Made by a program: the position numbers and the translations under genes
Assembly (NCBI GenBank): GCA_917880885.1
Contig: OU862927.1
Coordinates: 36,731,571-36,795,570, forward strand
Reading direction: 5' to 3'
DNA from: Limnephilus marmoratus
Lineage: Eukaryota > Arthropoda > Insecta > Trichoptera > Limnephilidae
DNA: 64,000 nucleotides
Shown here: one piece after another, positions 51,782 through 63,313 of the stretch
How the letters are laid out: every line of letters starts with the position of its first letter
How positions within the stretch are numbered: the stretch's first letter is position 1
The notes under the pieces: model-generated
The model's input: the letters and a program-made list of their open reading frames with translations, nothing else
The model's database searches: none
Told to the model about the DNA's origin: nothing

Positions 51782-52768
51782 CCCCTCAGGTCTTGACCAT
51801 ATTCTGTCAGTTGGTGAGAATATTTCCGCTTTGCAATAAAATTCAAATAAATGGAATATTTCTTAACGGATTCGAAAATTAAAAAAAAAACTGTTTGTGA
51901 AAGGTGATGAAATACTCTTTCTATTTTCTTCTTCTTTGTGTGTCGTGTCAGGTCCCCCCGACGTTGGCGATCACTCTTGAAAATGTCTCTCTGTCTTGCG
52001 CTGCCCGGAATAGCTCCTCCGCACTTCTAATGCCGGTCCACTCTCGTATATTTCGCAGCCAAGACATTTTTCTCCTACCAGACCCTCGGCGACCCTTTCA
52101 ATATTAGATGGAGCAGGTGATACTTCTCCCCTCGAAGTATATGACCCAGATTTGTAATTTTCCTGATTTTTTTTAATGTAAGCAGTTCTCTATATGCTCT
52201 AGCCCGCCTGAGAATTTCTGTGTTGGTGATCATGTCGGTCCATTGGATTGAGCATTCTCCGGTGAAGCCACATTTCAAAAGCCTCTAACCTGTTCATGGT
52301 ATTTACTTTCAACTTTGATAATTCTATTTTGATAATTCGAAATAAAGATATAATTTTTTGAATATATTTTTTTTTAATGCAAACATTAGAACGTTTTAAA
52401 AATGGCTCACCTTACGTTTTTACAAAATAAAATTACCGAAAACGATAAAAAAAAAACACATAGGTTATCAAATAAATGTATTTTAAAGATTATCATCACC
52501 TCACGTGATGTCGTTGCGCGTAAAAATAATTAAAAAATAAATTCACAAAGTTTCATTTTTTTTTAAATTGCGGTCGGAAACTTCGGTTTCATAAAGTTTC
52601 ATTTGAATAATTTTGCGGTTAACTTTTAAGTTTGATTATATAGCGCGGTATGTTCTCTTTCTATCACCATTTAAATAATATTTTTAACCATGATAATAAG
52701 GGAGACATATCGATTTTTATGAGACCCATATGAGTTGTTCTAAAAAACGAAGAAATTAGCCTGAGGGG
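51782..52768 (+). mobile_element. TTAA-type MITE, copy D, with nested LINE
   Basis: Starts CCCCTCAGGTCTTGACC after TTAA (51,778-51,781) and ends GCCTGAGGGG before TTGA (52,769-52,772, one mismatch). Without the nested LINE it is about 590 bp. This copy shows both termini of the family (also 1,299; 11,665; 28,880). Confidence 0.8.
51928..52321 (-). mobile_element. RTE-like LINE 3' fragment in the TTAA MITE
   Basis: Flanked by TTCTATTTT at 51,919-51,927 and 52,322-52,330, a 9-bp duplication. On the minus strand it encodes WTDMITNTEILRRARAYREL, GHILRGEKYHLLHLILKG, then in a shifted frame KMSWLRNIREWTGI, RSAEELFRAAQDRE, ANVGGT and stop. The tail is AAAGAAGAAG. It is related to, but different from, the LINE at 24,998. 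Confidence 0.85.
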
Positions 52769-52887
52769 TTGAAAATAATTGGATTTAAAAATCTTCTTCA
52801 AATATCTGAAAATGTCTGTAAATATACAAATATAAAAATAATTTAAAGTTTTGTAGGTACCTACTGCCTACGTGCGTTTATCACAAA

Positions 52888-53242
52888 CTAGCTGTTACCC
52901 GGCATGCGTTGCTAAGCCATTTAATAAAGAAATTGTTTCTCCCTGAGTGTCCTTTCCCATTCGTACCGTTCACCTTTCTCCTCCCATTCCCCTCTCGCGT
53001 CCCCTTTCCCTCTCGCATTCTCACTCCTCCTCCTCCACCTTCCCTCTCCTCACTCTACTCCTCCCCCTTCCCCCGTCCCACGAACCCCCCTCCCAAGGAT
53101 CCCCCTCCCGAGTTCCCCTCCCCCCTCCCGAGTTCCCCTCCGCCCTCCTGGGTTCCCCTCCCCCCTCCTGCATTCCAAACACTCATTCCCAAAACATCCT
53201 GTTTTCAAATAGCTCGCGTGCCACCATTGCAATTTTTCAATT
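52888..53242 (-). mobile_element. Helitron-like element, truncated
   Basis: Its 3' end (minus strand) is hairpin GGC...GCATGCC then GGGTAACAGCTAG before T. It continues through the pyrimidine-rich block to CTCGCGTGCCACCATTGC, where the next Helitron 3' end begins. ORFs inside are compositional. Confidence 0.6.
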
Positions 53243-53976
53243 CTAGCTGACCCGATAGACGTTGTCCTGTCTTAGGTATGAATATTCAATTCGAACTGAA
53301 ATAAGTAATAAAAAAAAAATATTTCAAAAACATATCGTTTATTGTAATGCATTTTGATACAATTGTTTATCCCCGCGCAGCCTTTCCAATTTGTCCCGTT
53401 CCCCTTTCGCCTCCCCTTGCTCTCCCGCGTCCCTTTTCTCTTCTCGCATTCCCACGCTGCCTTTTCCGCCTTCCCTCTCCCCAATCCCCTCGCCCGCTTC
53501 CCCCGTCCCGTGAACCTCCCTTCCGAGTTCCTCTCCTCCCTCCCGAGTTCCCCTCCATCCTCCCGGGTTCCCCTCCCACGAACCCCCCTCCCGCATTCCG
53601 TACATTCACTCCCGGTACACTCAGTGTTCGAACAGTTCGCGTGGCACCTATTGCAATTTTTAATAAAAATTTCATAATGCCAGAGCTCACCAGTATATAT
53701 AAAAACTTTCGCGGGCATGCTCACAACAACTCACTATGTTTCAAAGCAATCGAATTAACGGTTAGCAATTCATAATTAAAAGTGAAAGTAGTTAAAACAG
53801 TTTATATGGGAAAATGAAATGGTTGTTTTTACTATCTTCCTCACAATTTTTCCATATTTTCTCACCGTTTAAATCTTCCCTGGACTACGACAAACATTTC
53901 ACAACCAAAATCAGCTAAATCGGCCCAGCCGTTCTCGAGTTTTAGCGAGACAAACGAACAGCAATCAATTTTTATA
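53243..53976 (-). mobile_element. Helitron-like element abutting the previous one
   Basis: The minus-strand 3' end is GGGTCAGCTAG, and the 5' part is the complement of GAGACAAACGAACAGCAATC, AATTTTTATA. The subterminal CGGCCCAGCCGTTCTCGAG is typical of the group. The 5' TC is not exact. Confidence 0.6.
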
Positions 53977-54519
53977 TCTAATATATAAAATTCTCGTGTC
54001 ACGGTGTTTGTTACCATACTCCTCCGAAACGGCTGGACCAATTTTGATGAAATTTTGTGTGCTTATCTGGTAGGTCTGAGAATCGACCAACATCTATTTT
54101 TCATTCCCCCAAAAGTAAAGGGTATTCCACTCCGAAGAAAATTATTTTCCCCATACATTTTGAATGGTACGAATTCTCCTATTTTGAAAGAACTGCAGCA
54201 ATATTGTAAGGGGTATAATATTGAACTGCGAACCGGGGGAGGGGGGTGAGGGGAGGGGGGGTGGGGGGAGGGGGGAGGGGGGAGGGGGAAAGGGGGGAGG
54301 GGGGAAAGGAACTCAGGAAGGGGGGTTAGCGGGACGGGGAAGGGGAGAAGTGGAGTGGGGAGAGGGAGAGGGAACGCGAGAGGGGAAAGGATACGCAGGG
54401 AGAAACAATTTAGATCAAGGTATGGTATACGCAGGGAGAAACAATTAAGATCAATTCAGCTAATAAGTTGACAACAGTTTTTGATTCTGAGGCGGTACGA
54501 AGTTCGCCGGATCAGCTAG
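53977..54519 (+). mobile_element. Helitron-like element, intact ends
   Basis: Starts TCTAATATATAAAATTCTCG after A and ends with GGCGGTACGAAGTTCGCC hairpin, then GGATCAGCTAG before T. 543 bp, non-coding, with a long G-rich tract (54,235-54,310). The 5' subterminal CTCCTCCGAAACGGCTGGAC is shared with 57,600-57,660. Confidence 0.7.
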
Positions 54520-55781
54520 TATATGTATAGATATTAATAAAAAAAACTAGTAGGTAAAAGCAAGCTACCGCAAAATTGGAAAATCGGAAAATTTTGCTCG
54601 GACAATATTATGAAAATCGGTCCGGAAAATTTCTTTTGATTATGTTTTGTGAAAGTAAAATTGAAAATTAAATTAAAAAAAATGTTTTCAGGGTGTCTGA
54701 TTTTCTTGGAAAATTGGAAAAAATAGGTTGCAAAATTTGCTTTGGGATATTGAATCAAAGTTGTTGAAACTGAGAAATTCCACGTTTTGTAAATTTTCAT
54801 TTGGACCTTTTCTCATCCGGGAAACTGTTTGAAAACTTCAACGGTTTATGTTTGAAAATAACAGAGACCGCCACATCCGTTTATAATAATCCAAATCTCG
54901 TAGTTATTAAGATAATAATACTATCTATCAGATTTCCGGTCACTGCACTAGGCTCTTTGCCAATGCATGAAATATTATTAAATATTAGAAATAATAAGAG
55001 CATCTTTGTGATAATGTTATGTAAATATGACTATTAAACAGATCGATGCACAATCTTGCACATTCTGGTTTCTGGGTCAAATTCAAGGTTAATCGGCACT
55101 TCTAAAGGTCACAGAGTATAATCCCCGCGAGACACTTGCCAAAAAGATTGCAGTAATAAAATATTACATATTCTGTTTAATAAAATAGATAGTCCCGAAT
55201 CACGAATCCATCATTGGTTTAAATTTTAAATGTTACAACGGGGCGTTTAAGACATCCTACGCTTCTTCACACAGAAGCCAACAATACTAATGCAGCAAAT
55301 AACTCGTCAATTACTCGCGCCATCACATCTTACATATATCCACCAACAAAAATTATTATACATTTATCATGATTCCTTGCTTAACACACAAAACTCATTT
55401 ATAATTTTTTTAAGCACGATATAAATAAAATTAAAACTCTTTCACTTAATTTCTCATACTTTTATTAAAGTCAATTATAATTCGTAAACACGCAATAGTT
55501 AATTTCCAAATTTCTCCTTATCTTTCAACACACTTTATTCCTTTTTATTATTCTTATTACTCTTATATTAACAAGTCAAAATTAAGAAATTACTAAGATA
55601 TTGTACTGACATACGTAATAGATACTTCAACCAAATATAATTTAATATAACTTGTAATTAATATTGACAAGTACTGCGTATTATAAACAAGTAAAATGAA
55701 ATAACGAAATTTTAAGAATATTCAATTTATTGGGATAACTTTTTGAAGATTATAAACTCTTTATATTTATATATATTTTAT
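54520..55781. other. Unassigned AT-rich sequence
   Basis: No gene or bounded repeat. Short ORFs at 54,534 (minus) and 54,801 (plus) have no domain. Confidence 0.3.
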
Positions 55782-56122
55782 AAAAGCTCCATACAGGAGT
55801 CTATCTTAGTGGATGCTGTATGGAGGGTTTTTTTTAAGGAAAGGAAGGAGAATTAGTTCTGGGAAGGAAATATGTATGAGGGGTGGTTCGGAATCTGGTG
55901 GTTAGTGTGTCCACGATGATGTATGGTCATTGGGCCTGGAGAGGTCAAAAGACCTCCCTCAACCAGTCTTTTTCGATGGGGCACGCCACACAGCAGGTGA
56001 GCAGGCGCATCGGCCGCCAAGGCCTGGACAATCCTCCTCCCTTAATCCACTTAGGGTGACCTATGGTTTTCCAATAAATGGTTTCCGGGGCGGCGGTACA
56101 CATACCCGCCTCCCCATTTCAA
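55782..56122 (-). mobile_element. SINE-B copy, reversed
   Basis: From AAGCTCCATACAGGAGTC (stem-loop mostly lost) through TCAACCAGTCTTTTTCGATG to CATACCCGCCTCCCC. An internal deletion joins TAATCCACTTAGGGTGACC. Confidence 0.65.
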
Positions 56123-56164
56123 CATTAAAAAAGATAATGAATGGCACAGAAATTCAAATGACGG

Positions 56165-56232
56165 AAAATAATTAGCTTATTTGGTCAAGTGTTCTCTCGG
56201 TAAGACAAAGGTTTTGGGTTAAATTCTCAGTT
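56165..56232 (+). other. tRNA-like sequence
   Basis: TAGCTTATTTGGTCAAGTG resembles box A and GGGTTAAATTC box B, 62-68 bp in total, with an anticodon-arm-like region between. Pairing of the acceptor is not convincing. SINE head or decayed tRNA. Confidence 0.35.
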
Positions 56233-56961
56233 GGGACCGTTATCTTTGTAATTTTCTGCGACTTTTTTTCATTTCATATCTTCCCAATTTGATTATTATC
56301 TTCTTCGATGATTTAAGTAATTATCGATAAAAGTATAATAAACAAAGATATTCAAATACAGAAGAGATATGCTATGGTGTCCGCGCAACTGTCGCCGGAC
56401 TACGCCGCCGTAATTAGCGTAGTTTTCATACAAAAAGAATTTGTTCATTTCGTTGATTTTTTGAAAATGTGCATTAATATTGGTTAACAATATATTTTGA
56501 TTAAGGAAAGAATTCGTTCATTTAGTTGAACGACGTTCGTTTGGTTTATTTGTTAATTATTTGTTCTTTTAGTTTATTTGTTAATTGGTAAACAATATCG
56601 GCGACACCCGGACGCGGAGACCCACTTAGTAAAAACAGCAGATAGCACATCTACTTATATTTCAATATCTTTGATAATAAGCCTAACAAAAGTGCACAAA
56701 TATAATTTTAATATGACCAATATTTTATAGTATAATTTAATAATGTTGGCCTCACTGGGTGGTTTGTTTACCCGTGCTGAGGCCCAATTTAGTACAATAA
56801 AAAGAGATCAATTTTATTCTAACGTAGATTTAAAAGTCCACCCATCAATCGCCCAGTCCACTAATCTGACATCTCAGAAAAATCAAAATGTGAGTTGGGT
56901 ATGCAGTTATATGCAAAAGTGAATCCTTTATCTGGAACACCACCAAAACAATTATCTTACA
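56233..56961. other. Unassigned sequence
   Basis: AT-rich, no gene identified. Confidence 0.3.
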
Positions 56962-57576
56962 CTAGCTGGTATCCGGCATGCGTTGCTAAGCCATTTAATA
57001 AAGAAATTGTTTCTCCACCTTCCCTCTACCCACTCCACTCCCCACCTTCCCCCGTCCCGCGAACCCCTCTCCCGAGTTCCCCTCCGCCCTCCCAGGTTCC
57101 CCCTCCTTCCGCTCTGGTTTCCCTCCCCCCTCCCACAAACCCCCTACCCAAGTTCCCCTCCCCTCTCCCGCATTCCATACATTCAGTCCCGGTACATTCA
57201 ATTTTCAAACAGCTCGCGTGCCACCATTTTTTATACATATTTCATAATGCCATAGCTCACCAGTAGTTTTATACAAACCTTGTCCTGGCAATAATAATAA
57301 TAATAATAATAATCTTTGAATGAAATTTGCAAGATTATAACTAAAAAAGTTCTTCAGTGTTATATTTACAGTGGTTTAAAATTACATAAGTACAAAAGGA
57401 TATCAACAGAAAAAAATATAAATATGAACAGTAGATAAATGAAAAATAGAAAATAGTTATAAATTAATTAATTATAAATAACGAACACAACAAAAAAATA
57501 ATTATCCAATTTGGTGCAGTCGTTCGGAAGTTATGCGCGTACATACATTTCGGCGATTCATTTTTATTTATATAGA
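56962..57576 (-). mobile_element. Helitron-like element
   Basis: The minus-strand 3' end is hairpin GGC...ATGCC then GGATACCAGCTAG before T. The body has the pyrimidine-rich block and CATAATGCCATAGCTCACC; an (AAT)n run is at 57,288-57,313. The 5' end is the complement of GGCGATTCATTTTTATTTAT. Confidence 0.6.
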
Positions 57577-57593
57577 AGATAGAAGAAGAAGAT

Positions 57594-58335
57594 AGAAGAT
57601 ATAAAAATCTCGTGTACGGTGTTTGTGGTCGCACTCCTCCGAAACGGCTCAATTTTTATGAAATTTTTAATGTATATTTGGTAGGTATGAGAATAGGTTT
57701 TAAAGTATATTTCATACCGCTAGGTGATTAGGGTGTCCCTATCCAGAAAAAAGTTGATTTTTTTTTGATAATTTTTTTATTTTTATTTGGCATCAAAAAA
57801 TACATATAACCACAAATTTTAACCCTCCCACCTCCCCCCCTCCCATTTTTTAATCGCGATTTTAATATTTTTGTGCGAACAAATTTAACCGTCTTTCGTA
57901 TTTCAAACAGAACAAAATTATTTATGTGGTTCAATGACAGATGGCGCTACGTCCGCCTCATCGAACTTTCATCAACACATGCGCAAGACATTCACGAGAA
58001 GCGTCGCGTCATTTTGATATTTCATTCGGCATCATGTTCTCGCGTGGGCAAACCATCGAGCTTATTTGCGTTGGCTAAAGACGGACTGACAAAAAATCGT
58101 ACACTCAATTGCTCTTAGAAATTCATATTGATTTTCTTTATTTCATTTTCCTACTTTAGTTGGTGGTTTTTTGTTTTGTTTTTATCGGCGGTCATTGTCC
58201 ACAGCGCTGCATTCCTATTTCTGTCATAGATCCCATCCCCACACACTTACAATACATTCGTATTTTTTATTTAACAACCAAAATATTCACTAAAAATAAT
58301 TTATATGGCAGAACAACGTTTGTCGGGTCAGCTGG
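57594..58335 (+). mobile_element. Helitron with helicase remnant
   Basis: The 5' part ATATAAAAATCTCGTGTACG then CTCCTCCGAAACGGCTC matches 53,977. The 3' end reads GTTTGTCGGGTCAGCTGG before T (CTGG fits CTRR). The sequence near 57,930-58,118 encodes the end of a Helitron helicase. It stands head to head with the preceding minus-strand unit. Confidence 0.75.
57930..58118 (+). pseudogene. Helitron Rep/helicase C-terminal remnant
   Basis: The frame ending at TAG 58,116 reads SCSRVGKPSSLFALAKDGLT then KN. C-S-R-V-G...L-F-x-L-A...D-G-x-T-K-N is the conserved last motif of the Pif1-like helicase in Helitron RepHel proteins. Upstream, HFDISFGIMFSRGQ-like residues lie in another frame, indicating frameshift. 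No Rep domain remains. It confirms the superfamily assignment of the non-coding relatives here. Confidence 0.75.
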
Positions 58336-58441
58336 TAATGTAGAAAAACTTAAAGTGAAATAAACAAACAAATATGTTTTCTGGGTTACTAGTAGGAAAT
58401 TTCAAAATGTCGTAGATACTAATGTATATTTATATTTGTAA

Positions 58442-59182
58442 CTAGCTGGTCCCGGCATGCGTTGCTATGCCATTTTATAAAGAAATTGATTCTCCCTGAG
58501 TGTCCTTTCCCATTCGTCCCGTTCCCCTTCCGCCTCCCCTTCTTCTCCTGCTTCCTCTTCCCCTCTCGCGTTCCCACTTCGTCACCTCCACCTTCCCCCG
58601 TCCCGCGAACCCCCCTCCCGAGTTCCCCTCCCCCCCTCCCAGGTCCCCCTCCACCCTCCCGCGTTCCCCTTCCACCTTCCCCGCCTTCCCTCTTCCCTTT
58701 CCCGCTCCTTCATCCCGCCAACCCTCCTCCCGCGTTGCATATATTCAATCCCAGTACAATCAGCTTTTAAACAGCCCGCGTGCCACCTTGTACAATTTTT
58801 ATTCAAATTTTCATTTTTCATGTATATATAATTTGGTACCTAACATAGGTACCTATTTAAAATATCTAAAATTCTTGATTCGATTCAAACTATTAGGGGA
58901 GTACCTACTTTAAATAAATTTATTAAAGATTTTCAAAAATAGAATCCTGATTGAACAATCAATGTTTTGCAAAATGTCATTCTCAAACACGCGAACTGTC
59001 AAACATGCTCATGTTTTCTGAAATTATCCAATTTTCTGCGCAATTTTCTTAATTTTTCTCTCCGTAAGAACCATCCTCGTACTTCAAGGAATATTCTAAA
59101 AAAAGAATTAGCGAAATCGGTTCAGCTGATCTCGAGATTTGCGCTTACCAACACATTTAGCGATTCATTTTTATATTATAGA
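58442..59182 (-). mobile_element. Helitron-like element, best match to 24,928-26,609
   Basis: The minus-strand 3' end is GGCAT...ATGCC hairpin then GGGACCAGCTAG before T; the 5' end is TCTATAATATAAAAATGAAT. It carries the empty target of the RTE LINE (TGTCCTTTCCCATTCG at about 58,501). Very similar to the other copy over its last 390 bp. Confidence 0.7.
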
Positions 59183-59667
59183 AGATAGACACGTGTAAAT
59201 AATATTTGACTCATGGTGAACATTCTCAAAACTTAGTATTTGCTGATGTCCGACTAATCAGCTGGATTATCGATATGCGCAGTAAATATAGTCATCTTTG
59301 TCGGCTACCTTCGGCGGCTATCGAGAATAATCTATTTCATAAAACTACCGTGTGAAAGTAATAAAAGCATTGTTTATTTTTTTTCTCTATTGTTTCTAAG
59401 CGGTCCCGGTGGAGGCGATTACATTACAAGAACCCGTGCATTTCTGACACGTGCTCTTTTAAGGTCAATGTCAGAGTCTAGACTAGATTTAAATCAGTGG
59501 CGCACAACCCACGACCTGCGATCCATATTCTGTCCTGTTATATTAATCTCAAATATTTCAAAATATTTTTGAAGTAAATCTCAAGAATGTTAACTCTGGA
59601 TGAGGATGACTGACCAGATTGAAATTATCTTTTATAAAATGGAAAAAAAAAACATTCCCAGTCATTC
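59183..59667. other. Unassigned sequence
   Basis: No gene recognised; one 60-residue ORF without a domain. Confidence 0.3.
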
Positions 59668-59675
59668 GTTATGGG

Positions 59676-60318
59676 CATAGACATCCAAATTCAATAGACC
59701 AGAAATAACAGGTGAGGGGAAAAATCAACTATGGCGGTACGAAGAGGGGAAGATGACTGTCATTGGTTGAAAAATTAATCTGACAGTATATAGGCATCTC
59801 GCATTATAATATCATCATTTAGTTCTTAAAAGCAAAATCTGCTTTGAATGAATAGACCTTTTTACATGGGAGCGCGAATTGCTTGCCACGATAATAAAAT
59901 ATTTGCGTAGGCCAAATGTACACCCCAAAAAGATTCGCCCGTTTTCACATAGCAATATTTTTTTGCCGTGTTTAGTTAAGACACTTTTACAAATGTTTCA
60001 TAATTTACTTACCCCTGTAACCAGCGACGAGCACACTAAGGAACCGCCCACATTTATGTGCACACTGATATGTAGGTATGTTGTATAGCACAAGCTACTG
60101 TTTTGGCGTGTTATTTTTTCGTTAAATGTATAGATGTTAGCTTCGCGCTGCCCACGGCAAGAATGATGACGTCACACATTTTAGATTCAAGCGATTCTCT
60201 ATCCCCTCCACATGGGGCGAACTGGCGCCAAGGAGGAGCTCCAGCCGGTTCCATGGCGAGGGGGAAATAATACGTTTTTATCACTTAGGGCAGGTCCAGA
60301 TATATTCATATGTCCGTG
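59676..60318 (-). mobile_element. CATAGACAT MITE, copy 3, reversed
   Basis: CATAGACATCCAAATTCAAT at the left, ATTCATATGTCCGTG at the right, GTTATGGG on both sides (59,668-59,675; 60,319-60,326), a perfect 8-bp duplication. 643 bp. Its target GTTATGGGCTATTTTT matches the core of the palindromic MITE family (8,867). Confidence 0.85.
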
Positions 60319-60326
60319 GTTATGGG

Positions 60327-60668
60327 CTATTTTTCAATTTTCTTTTCATAACTTTGAATGACTTTTCAAAATAATTAGGTATTAATAATAAATATTTTAA
60401 TATCTTCCTTTTCCTGTTGTTACAAGTAGAGATAATGATATCCTCGACGGGATTCCTCGGTGCTGAGGAATTCATTTACAATTAAAATGTAATTATATGA
60501 ATAATACGAAATAATGATAATTATTATACTACGAGGTATTTTATCAGACATAATTTTTAAATTATTAAATCCTATTTTTAGTGCAGTTGAGTGGTTCACG
60601 TTTCAGTCTGTATTTTCCATTTCTGATCTCACTATGTTTTGTAACTAGATTTTTATTTGAGATTTATT
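60327..60668. other. Half palindromic MITE and unassigned sequence
   Basis: 60,327-60,385 (TTTGAATGACTTTTCAAAA) is half of the MITE seen at 8,770 and 20,285. The rest is AT-rich. Confidence 0.4.
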
Positions 60669-61082
60669 GACGGCCGGCGTAGTCCAGTGGTAAGGCTCTT
60701 GACTCGCACTCCGAAGGTCGCGGATGGAATCCCGGGGTGGCAAATAAATTTTATTTGATTTATTTGTGTTATTTCACAATTTATTCATTTAAAATAATAT
60801 ATAGTATTTTTGCGGCACTTTCCAGAGTGGAAGATACTCTCAGTATCGCCCCGGTGTAAGACCACCATTCAGAATTTAAACGTTGCTTGAAATGGCTTCT
60901 GCCGTGTTTGGTGACCAGTTCTGAATAGCTAGGTATATCCCCACCTTCCTCTTCTCTATCTCCTTCCCCTCCTCCTCCCCACTACCTTTAGCCTCACAAC
61001 ATACCCCAATTGGGGATGCCATAGTCCCACTGGCTCCAGACGGGAGCAGTTGGGACTCTTGTGCGGTATTCATGTAAAAAAA
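60669..61082 (+). mobile_element. SINE-A copy 6
   Basis: Head GACGGCCGGCGTAGTCCAGT. Box B is mutated (GCGGATGGAATCCCGG). Full body, A tail of 7. It groups with copies 1 and 2. Confidence 0.85.
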
Positions 61083-61190
61083 GTTATAAAGTGGTTTTTG
61101 GTTTTGAGTAGGAGTGAGATTTTATTGTAGAGTTTAGTACTGCAAAATAAGAAGCGTTAATACCCAAATGTTGTGTTTGTTTTTGTATTT

Positions 61191-61815
61191 GAACCCTTGC
61201 CCGGAAAAATGTTGTAAGCAACAATATTCTTGTACCGAGAAAAATGGAAAAAACCAAACCAGTTATTTTTATGACATTTAATATTTAAAATACAATAAGC
61301 ATACAATTCTTAAGAGTTTTAGGAGAAGAGTCGCGAAGAGGGGCAATTAAATTAGAATTTTTTACTAGAATTGGTTTCATTGGTCAACTTCTTGTATGTT
61401 TATATTTATATATTTAATAAAAAAATGCTCTTATAACATTAATTTACATTGAGATTTACAAAAGCTTACAAAATTATTCCACAAATCTGTTACAACCGCT
61501 AAAAAGCAGGCTTAAAAATATTTTTTTCTGGACAAATACTACTTTCCCGCATCCCTCAGCTTTTTGGCTTTGAAGTCTTTCTAGTTGAAGCCATAAAACG
61601 TTCGTTTTCTCCATTTATCCCATGAATTAAACCATGCTCGTGAAACGTGCTTTCTTAAACCAACCTCAACATGCTGCCTCAGGCCTAAAAAGATTTTCAT
61701 TACATTACCACAATCCCTATCTTAACAGATCCATATTAATATGCCCAACATTATTCCGTCAATAACTCAACATTGGTAGTTTCGTTGGATACAACATTAT
61801 TCCGGGCAAGGGCTC
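61191..61815. mobile_element. GAGCCCTTGCCCGG MITE, copy 2 (4-bp duplication)
   Basis: GAACCCTTGCCCGGAAAAAT at the left and the complement of GAGCCCTTGCCCGGAATAAT at the right, with ATTT on both sides (61,187-61,190; 61,816-61,819). The interior shares CTAAAAAGCAGGCTTAA and TTGGCTTTGAAGTCTTT with 41,355-42,070. Confidence 0.8.
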
Positions 61816-61819
61816 ATTT

Positions 61820-62511
61820 ATAAACGTAAAGGAGTGTAGTTTTAGAATAAAGTTGTTTAATTGATATGATGTTTAAGATTTCTGAAGATTTCATAACTGT
61901 AAAAGGTTGTTCGTCACTGATTAAAACGATCGTTTTTCGAAGCTGTCTAAGGTCCGACGTTGGAGACAGTTTAGTCTTCGGAGGAGTGTAGAGTTACGTT
62001 ATTCTTTGATAACACGACACCTACTATAGAACACAGAACCCGTGCCAGGATACTTCAGTGGCGTACACATAATTTAATTTAATCAAAATGCTAAATTTTT
62101 GCTACGGATGCTGGATTTAGGTGATCTTCGATTGGGATTACATACAGCCACCAGCCACCAGCCACATTATATATATTTCAATAAAAGTAAATATAACATG
62201 ATAATTGTTTTGTAGGTTAAGTTGTACTAATTAATAGAAGTACGAACCGATGACACATTTGTGATTGCTACATTTGTGATTTGGCGAATTTCAATTAGTT
62301 ATTTAATTTATCGAAAGGCACGACCTTCGATAATAATTTCTAATACAAACCTTCCCCTGAATGCGCGTTGCGCAAACATGTACATTTTTTGTGTATAATA
62401 TAATTCACATTTTGCATGCTTAGTTCCTGCTTTTGACACTTTTGTGTATGGCAGTTAGCGCGCTTGTTGTGCGTTGCCTTGCAACTTTTTGGTCCTTCCT
62501 GGTTTATCACA
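61820..62511. other. Unassigned sequence
   Basis: A short CCAGCCACCAGCCAC duplication near 62,149. No gene. Confidence 0.3.
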
Positions 62512-62758
62512 TCCCTTCTTGTCTCTTTTTGTTTCTTCTAGTATCTTTTGGCTCTTCTTGAACCTTCTTGGTTCACCTTGTTTCTTTTTGCATCTTGTCT
62601 TCTCTTGTCATTATTACTTCTTACCGCACCTTCTTGTCTCTTCTATTGCTTCTATCTCCCTTCATCGATCGGCTCGTCTCTTCTTGGCTCGCCTTATCTC
62701 ATCTTGGCTCTTCTTGCCTCTTCTAGGTTCTTGTTGAATTTTCTTACTGAATTTGAAT
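62512..62758. repeat. Irregular CTTCTTG / TCTCTTCTTGG repeats
   Basis: About 17 occurrences of TCTTG or CCTTG separated by 5-12 bases, often as GGCTCTTCTTG. The hydrophobic ORFs here are products of the repeat. Confidence 0.7.
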
Positions 62759-62765
62759 TTTCTTG

Positions 62766-63313
62766 TGTAGGTACTCGCTGTAGGTATGGTGGAATGATGA
62801 ACAACGAGGTTGCGTAATGAAAAACCTTTAATGAGTACCATACAATAATAGCAATACACATACACAATTGTAACACGGTCACGTAACGGTGATAAATACT
62901 ACAAACGAATTTACGCACTGGGTCAAGGTTGATCGCGGATAGACGAGGCAACTGCTCCGTGGTAAGTTGAACGAATACTCAATTTTCGCTGTTACTAGGC
63001 GTCTTTTATATGGCTCGACGAGTGTAGTATTAGTGGTAAATTGTCACTTCGGCTAGTCACCCGAAGGCGCTAGAACCTGTGCATTTCAAGCGTACAATGG
63101 TTCGTACCTTTTCTGGAACGCGTGAGAGGTAGGTAGTTTTGACTCGGTGTATTAGGTACTCATGAATCAGTCGCAAGCCACCCGCGCTAGCTGGTAGGCG
63201 GGAATGCTCTCGTACGTTCGCTTGCGTACATTTTAACACCGGCGCTGTTTCTGGAAACACCGATAATTTTCGGGGCGATCCCAATGCCTAGTATAGCTAG
63301 GCTGGTTGCTACA
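62766..63313 (-). mobile_element. Solo LTR 3
   Basis: 548 bp with inverted tips TGTAG...CTACA, flanked by CTTG on both sides (62,762-62,765; 63,314-63,317). On the minus strand it begins TGTAGCAACC, has a TATA box (CATATAAAAGACGCC near 63,010) and ATTAAA near 62,830, in LTR order. The 4-bp duplication fits Gypsy-type integration, but the left flank is a CTTG-rich repeat, so the duplication is weaker evidence here. Confidence 0.55.

Noticed and set aside
62474..62817. Two hydrophobic ORFs resembling membrane proteins
   Set aside because: Generated by the CTTCTTG-type repeat; no helix pattern beyond the repeat.
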